Positions 20,105-20,997 of a stretch of DNA of 20,997 nucleotides are shown here, piece after piece. The notes below the pieces were generated by a model. It had not been told where the DNA came from. It saw only the letters and a list, made by a program, of their open reading frames with translations, and made no database searches. The position numbers and the translations under genes are program-made. Within the stretch, counting starts at the first letter, position 1, and every line of letters begins with the position of its first letter. Source of the stretch: JBOGGN01 sp050744165 (GTDB lineage Bacteria > Actinomycetota > Acidimicrobiia > Acidimicrobiales > Palsa-688); the NCBI GenBank assembly GCA_050744165.1, contig JBOGGN010000093.1, positions 1 through 20,997 on the forward strand, given 5' to 3'.

Positions 20105-20610
20105 GCGACCTGCCCGAGGGCTGGGATGAGTACGACCCCGACCACCACGAACGGCGTGACGAGCCCTCCTACCGGGCGGCCCGGTCGGAGGCCGCCTCGC
20201 ACGCGGAGGCACGTCGGGCTGCGTACGGGGAAGCGCTGGCTGCTCTGCGCCGGGCCCTGGCGCTCACCCAGGTCGTCGTCGCGGAACGGCTCGGCGTGGC
20301 TCAGAGCGAGGTATCCCGGATCGAGCACCAGGCCGACCTGCTGCTCTCCACGATGGTCCGCTACATCGAGAGCATGGATGCAGAGCTGGCGCTCGTCGTC
20401 CGCTTCGGGAACGGCCAGACCATCGAGCTCGGCGCCGTTCTCGAGGACCTGATCCGACAGGACCCGCCAGAGGGGGCGGCTGTCTCGAACCTGGCGACCA
20501 TCATCAGGCTGGCCGAGTACCGCGGCCGATATCCGTACAAGGAGGCGGCGTTCCGTGCCGGTGCAACCGCCTGCACTGTCCCGACCGTTCGGCACCCCGG
20601 CCGAACGTGA
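20101..20610 (+). CDS. HigA-type XRE-family antitoxin
   Basis: Helix-turn-helix antitoxin, 169 aa. Seen: an Asp/His-rich start, a helical region, then the XRE domain (about 44-95): EALAALRRALALTQVVVAER, LGVAQSEVSRIEHQADLLLS, followed by the strand AELALVVRFGNGQTIEL that closes this antitoxin type. Relatives mostly end around residue 110; the remaining tail (about 115-169) is poorly conserved-looking and overlaps another likely start at 20555, so it may be an extension after loss of the original stop. GAGGAGG lies seven to eight bases before the ATG. Its partner toxin is broken, so it is an orphan antitoxin that could still repress or cross-neutralise. Confidence 0.82.
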   Translation: MSDLPEGWDEYDPDHHERRDEPSYRAARSEAASHAEARRAAYGEALAALRRALALTQVVVAERLGVAQSEVSRIEHQADLLLSTMVRYIESMDAELALVVRFGNGQTIELGAVLEDLIRQDPPEGAAVSNLATIIRLAEYRGRYPYKEAAFRAGATACTVPTVRHPGRT

Positions 20611-20845
20611 AGCGGCGCGCGAGCGGCTGCGCCGGCGGGCAGCGATACTCCGGACGGTCAAGACCCTCGCCGAGCAGCCGGCAGCAGCATGGTCCCGGGC
20701 CGAGCTGGCCGCCTTCCCGAGCATGACCAACGGGGTGGCCGACCCACCGCCTCTTCGTCTCGCCCGCTGGGCTTCGCTCTTTGCGGAAGAACTGGTGGAA
20801 GTCCATCGTCTCGCCCGCTGTTCGACTCCACTGAGCGACATATAA
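20555..20845 (+). CDS. small hypothetical protein with strong ribosome-binding site
   Basis: 96-aa frame from GTG 20555, preceded at nine bases by a perfect AAGGAGG (20539-20545) located inside the end of the antitoxin gene. The sequence is helical and basic (GTPAEREAARERLRRRAAIL, RTVKTLAEQPAAAWSRAELA) then amphipathic (LARWASLFAEELVEVHRLAR). No family recognised. After the TAA at 20843-20845 the same frame continues open for 29 residues with protein-like sequence, so the gene may be interrupted by a nonsense mutation. It is translated from within the antitoxin gene's 3' end, if real. Confidence 0.5.
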   Translation: MPVQPPALSRPFGTPAEREAARERLRRRAAILRTVKTLAEQPAAAWSRAELAAFPSMTNGVADPPPLRLARWASLFAEELVEVHRLARCSTPLSDI

Positions 20846-20935
20846 CTCCAGGAGGTCCTCTACCTGGCGGGCCGGCTTCTGTCGACGGTGACGGACCGGT
20901 CCCGTGACCGAGTGGACGACTTCCGGATCGGATAA
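20846..20935 (+). pseudogene. in-frame continuation after the stop at 20845
   Basis: In the same phase as the small gene upstream, LQEVLYLAGRLLSTVTDRSR then DRVDDFRIG ends at TAA 20933-20935. The amphipathic pattern looks coding, with no start codon at its beginning. It may be the lost C-terminus of the preceding protein, cut off by the TAA. CAGGAGGTCCTC at its start could instead be a Shine-Dalgarno for something downstream, but no gene follows in the 62 remaining bases. Confidence 0.35.
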
Positions 20936-20997
20936 GCGCCGCCTCTTTCCCATCGGTCCGGGACTGGGTCGCACGCCGGTCCGGTAAGACGTAGGCC

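Noticed and set aside
1..20997. CRISPR array, tRNA or rRNA genes, complete insertion sequence
   Set aside because: No regularly spaced repeats, cloverleaf sequences, rRNA segments or transposase were seen by eye. Short tRNA-like folds cannot be fully excluded without a covariance search.

Overview
The window is a GC-rich bacterial chromosome segment, by eye well over 60% G+C. Dense gene packing, GTG starts, 1-4 nt start/stop overlaps and several starts six or seven bases after a TANNNT hexamer without a Shine-Dalgarno point to Actinomycetota. Nothing in the sequence fixes the class or genus.

Layout. 1-2376: the 5' end of an ABC transporter ATPase (minus) diverges from a patatin-like hydrolase and a zinc alcohol dehydrogenase (plus). 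2377-2643: a convergent intergenic gap with a perfect 23-bp inverted repeat and a smaller nested hairpin. 2644-6393 (minus): metY and a CoA-binding protein (1-nt overlap), then OsmC and an FAD monooxygenase behind a good promoter. 6394-9551: an accessory zone with an intact vapBC pair, an opposing broken vapBC remnant, a broken small membrane-protein gene, another small membrane protein, a tyrosine recombinase, and a large inverted repeat beside it. 9552-13241: a minus-strand set (aldo/keto reductase, beta-hydroxyacid-type dehydrogenase, DUF1275 membrane protein) diverges from a LysR regulator that probably controls it. 13303-14814: a group II truncated haemoglobin fused to ankyrin-like repeats. 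14876-17535: a rifamycin-inactivating phosphotransferase (rph) with a rifamycin-associated element (RAE) upstream. 17551-18717 (minus): an AAA-type ATPase whose Walker A motif carries Asp in place of the conserved Gly. 18718-20997: a second accessory zone with a repeat-rich intergenic region, a second vapBC pair, a frameshifted HigB-type toxin followed by an intact HigA-type antitoxin, and a small unknown gene interrupted by a stop.

How the genes fit together. MetY and CoA-binding genes form a sulfur-assimilation unit. OsmC and the monooxygenase form a likely redox or detoxification unit. The LysR and reductase block looks like a regulated oxidoreductase cassette. Rph with RAE is a self-contained inducible antibiotic-resistance locus. 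The globin-ankyrin gene is the most unusual architecture. The two toxin-antitoxin zones, one beside an integrase, look like sites of repeated gain and decay.
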